A DNA stretch of 5,840 nucleotides from Lautropia sp. SCN 70-15 (GTDB taxonomy: Bacteria; Pseudomonadota; Gammaproteobacteria; Burkholderiales; Burkholderiaceae_E): NCBI GenBank assembly GCA_001724315.1, contig MEEC01000177.1:2456-8295 (forward strand), given 5' to 3'. The notes under the pieces were generated by a model. The model ran no database searches and was not told where the DNA came from. It saw nothing but the letters and a program-made list of their open reading frames with translations. Both the position numbers and the translations under genes were made by a program. Numbering within the stretch: the first letter of the stretch is position 1; each line of letters opens with the position of its first letter. Positions 5,019-5,840 of this stretch are shown in pieces.

Positions 5019-5840
5019 TCAGGGTCCGAGGGTTGGGAGAAAGGCCGGGATCATCGCGCCGCCCAGCGCGGCGAAGGCCACCACCGCGATCGGCGAGGCC
5101 TTCGCGTAGACGAGCAGGCCGAAGGCGGCCAGCGCCACCGCGAAATCCTCGCGCGAGTGAACCGCCGAGGTCCACACGGGATCGTAGAGCGCGGCCAGCA
5201 GGATGCCGACCACGCCGGCGTTGACGCCGGCCATGGCCGACCGGATGCCCGCGCGGCGGCGCAAGGACTCCCAGAAGGGCAGCGCGCCGACCACCAGCAG
5301 GAAGGCGGGCACGAAGATCGCGACCAGCATGGAGAGTCCGCCGAGCCAGCCGCCGATCCAGGCTGCCCCCGATCCGGCGGCCAGCCCGCCCTCGGCGCCC
5401 GGCGCCTGGGCCACCGCGCCGAGGTAGGCCGCGAAAGTGAACAGCGGACCCGGCACCGCCTGGGCCGCGCCGTAGCCGGCGGTGAAGGACTCCGCGTCCA
5501 CGAAGCCGGCGGGCACGACCGCCGACTGCAGCAGCGGCAGCACCACGTGGCCGCCGCCGAAGACCAGCGCGCCCGCGCGGTAGAAGCCGTCGACCAGCGC
5601 GGCGAAGGCGGAACCCGAAACGCCCGCCCAGATGGGCAGCAGCACCAGCAGGGCCAGGAACGCGGCGATCGCGATCGCGCCGGCGCGCCCGGACACGCCG
5701 TAGCCGCGATGCTCGGCGGGGGCCGCTTCGGCAACCGCGAGGCAGCGCCAGCCGACCACGCCGGCGAGGAGGATCGCGCCGACCTGCGACAGGGCGCTCG
5801 GCAGGAGCAGCGTCAGCAGGGCCGCGCCGATCGCGATGCC
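5019..5840 (-). CDS. chrA: Chromate transporter ChrA (CHR family), C-terminal half, truncated by the window edge
   Basis: ChrA proteins are inner-membrane anion transporters; characterised members expel chromate and give resistance, though many chromosomal homologues have unknown substrates. The frame is open to the window edge and 273 residues are visible, beginning GIAIGAALLTLLLPSALSQV, the end of the N-terminal domain. A hydrophilic linker (about EAAPAEHRGYG) follows, then the second CHR domain. This domain has FYRAGALVFGGGHVVLPLL near visible residues 86-104 and a GYGAAQAVPGPLFTFAAYLG signature at 122-141, then a glycine-rich segment and several more membrane helices. The remains of a first domain indicate the long two-domain form (about 400 residues). 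A GTG at 5759 is in frame but lies inside the protein, so it is not the start. The stop lies 13 bp before the thioesterase gene. No chrB-type regulator is visible. Confidence 0.92.
   Translation of the reverse strand, partial: GIAIGAALLTLLLPSALSQVGAILLAGVVGWRCLAVAEAAPAEHRGYGVSGRAGAIAIAAFLALLVLLPIWAGVSGSAFAALVDGFYRAGALVFGGGHVVLPLLQSAVVPAGFVDAESFTAGYGAAQAVPGPLFTFAAYLGAVAQAPGAEGGLAAGSGAAWIGGWLGGLSMLVAIFVPAFLLVVGALPFWESLRRRAGIRSAMAGVNAGVVGILLAALYDPVWTSAVHSREDFAVALAAFGLLVYAKASPIAVVAFAALGGAMIPAFLPTLGP

Overview
The window is about 70% GC by eye, and five tightly packed protein genes fill nearly all of it. Base composition, the protein families (NnrS, a 4-hydroxybenzoyl-CoA thioesterase-like hotdog protein, long-form ChrA, a single-domain intradiol dioxygenase) and an NsrR-type operator suggest a betaproteobacterium, probably Burkholderiales. 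This is an inference; no rRNA or other taxonomic marker is present. No tRNA, rRNA, CRISPR array, insertion sequence or phage gene was found.

Layout, left to right: (1) the 3' part of a plus-strand intradiol ring-cleavage dioxygenase (1-636), whose N-terminus lies outside the window; (2) a convergent minus-strand nnrS (660-1892), with both stop codons inside one bipartite inverted repeat; (3) a 143-bp divergent control region (1893-2035) with an AT-rich palindrome matching the NsrR nitric-oxide-sensor operator; (4) a plus-strand gene for a shorter, divergent NnrS-like membrane protein (2036-3091) that has lost most of the histidines present in its neighbour; (5) an NAD(P)-dependent aldehyde dehydrogenase (3124-4569) 32 bp downstream on the same strand; (6) a convergent minus-strand acyl-CoA thioesterase of the 4-hydroxybenzoyl-CoA type (4586-5005); (7) the C-terminal half of a long-form chromate transporter ChrA (5019-5840), cut by the window edge and lying just upstream of the thioesterase on the same strand.

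Two themes appear. The centre is a nitric-oxide/nitrosative-stress locus: two divergent NnrS-family genes around a probable NsrR operator, with an aldehyde dehydrogenase possibly co-transcribed with the second. The flanks hold enzymes suited to aromatic catabolism (ring-cleaving dioxygenase, aroyl-CoA thioesterase, aldehyde dehydrogenase) plus a chromate/anion transporter. Linking these flanking enzymes into one pathway is inference only. The item most worth a second look is the divergent NnrS pair with its shared operator and the histidine-poor paralogue. I do not see a clearly new multi-gene system.
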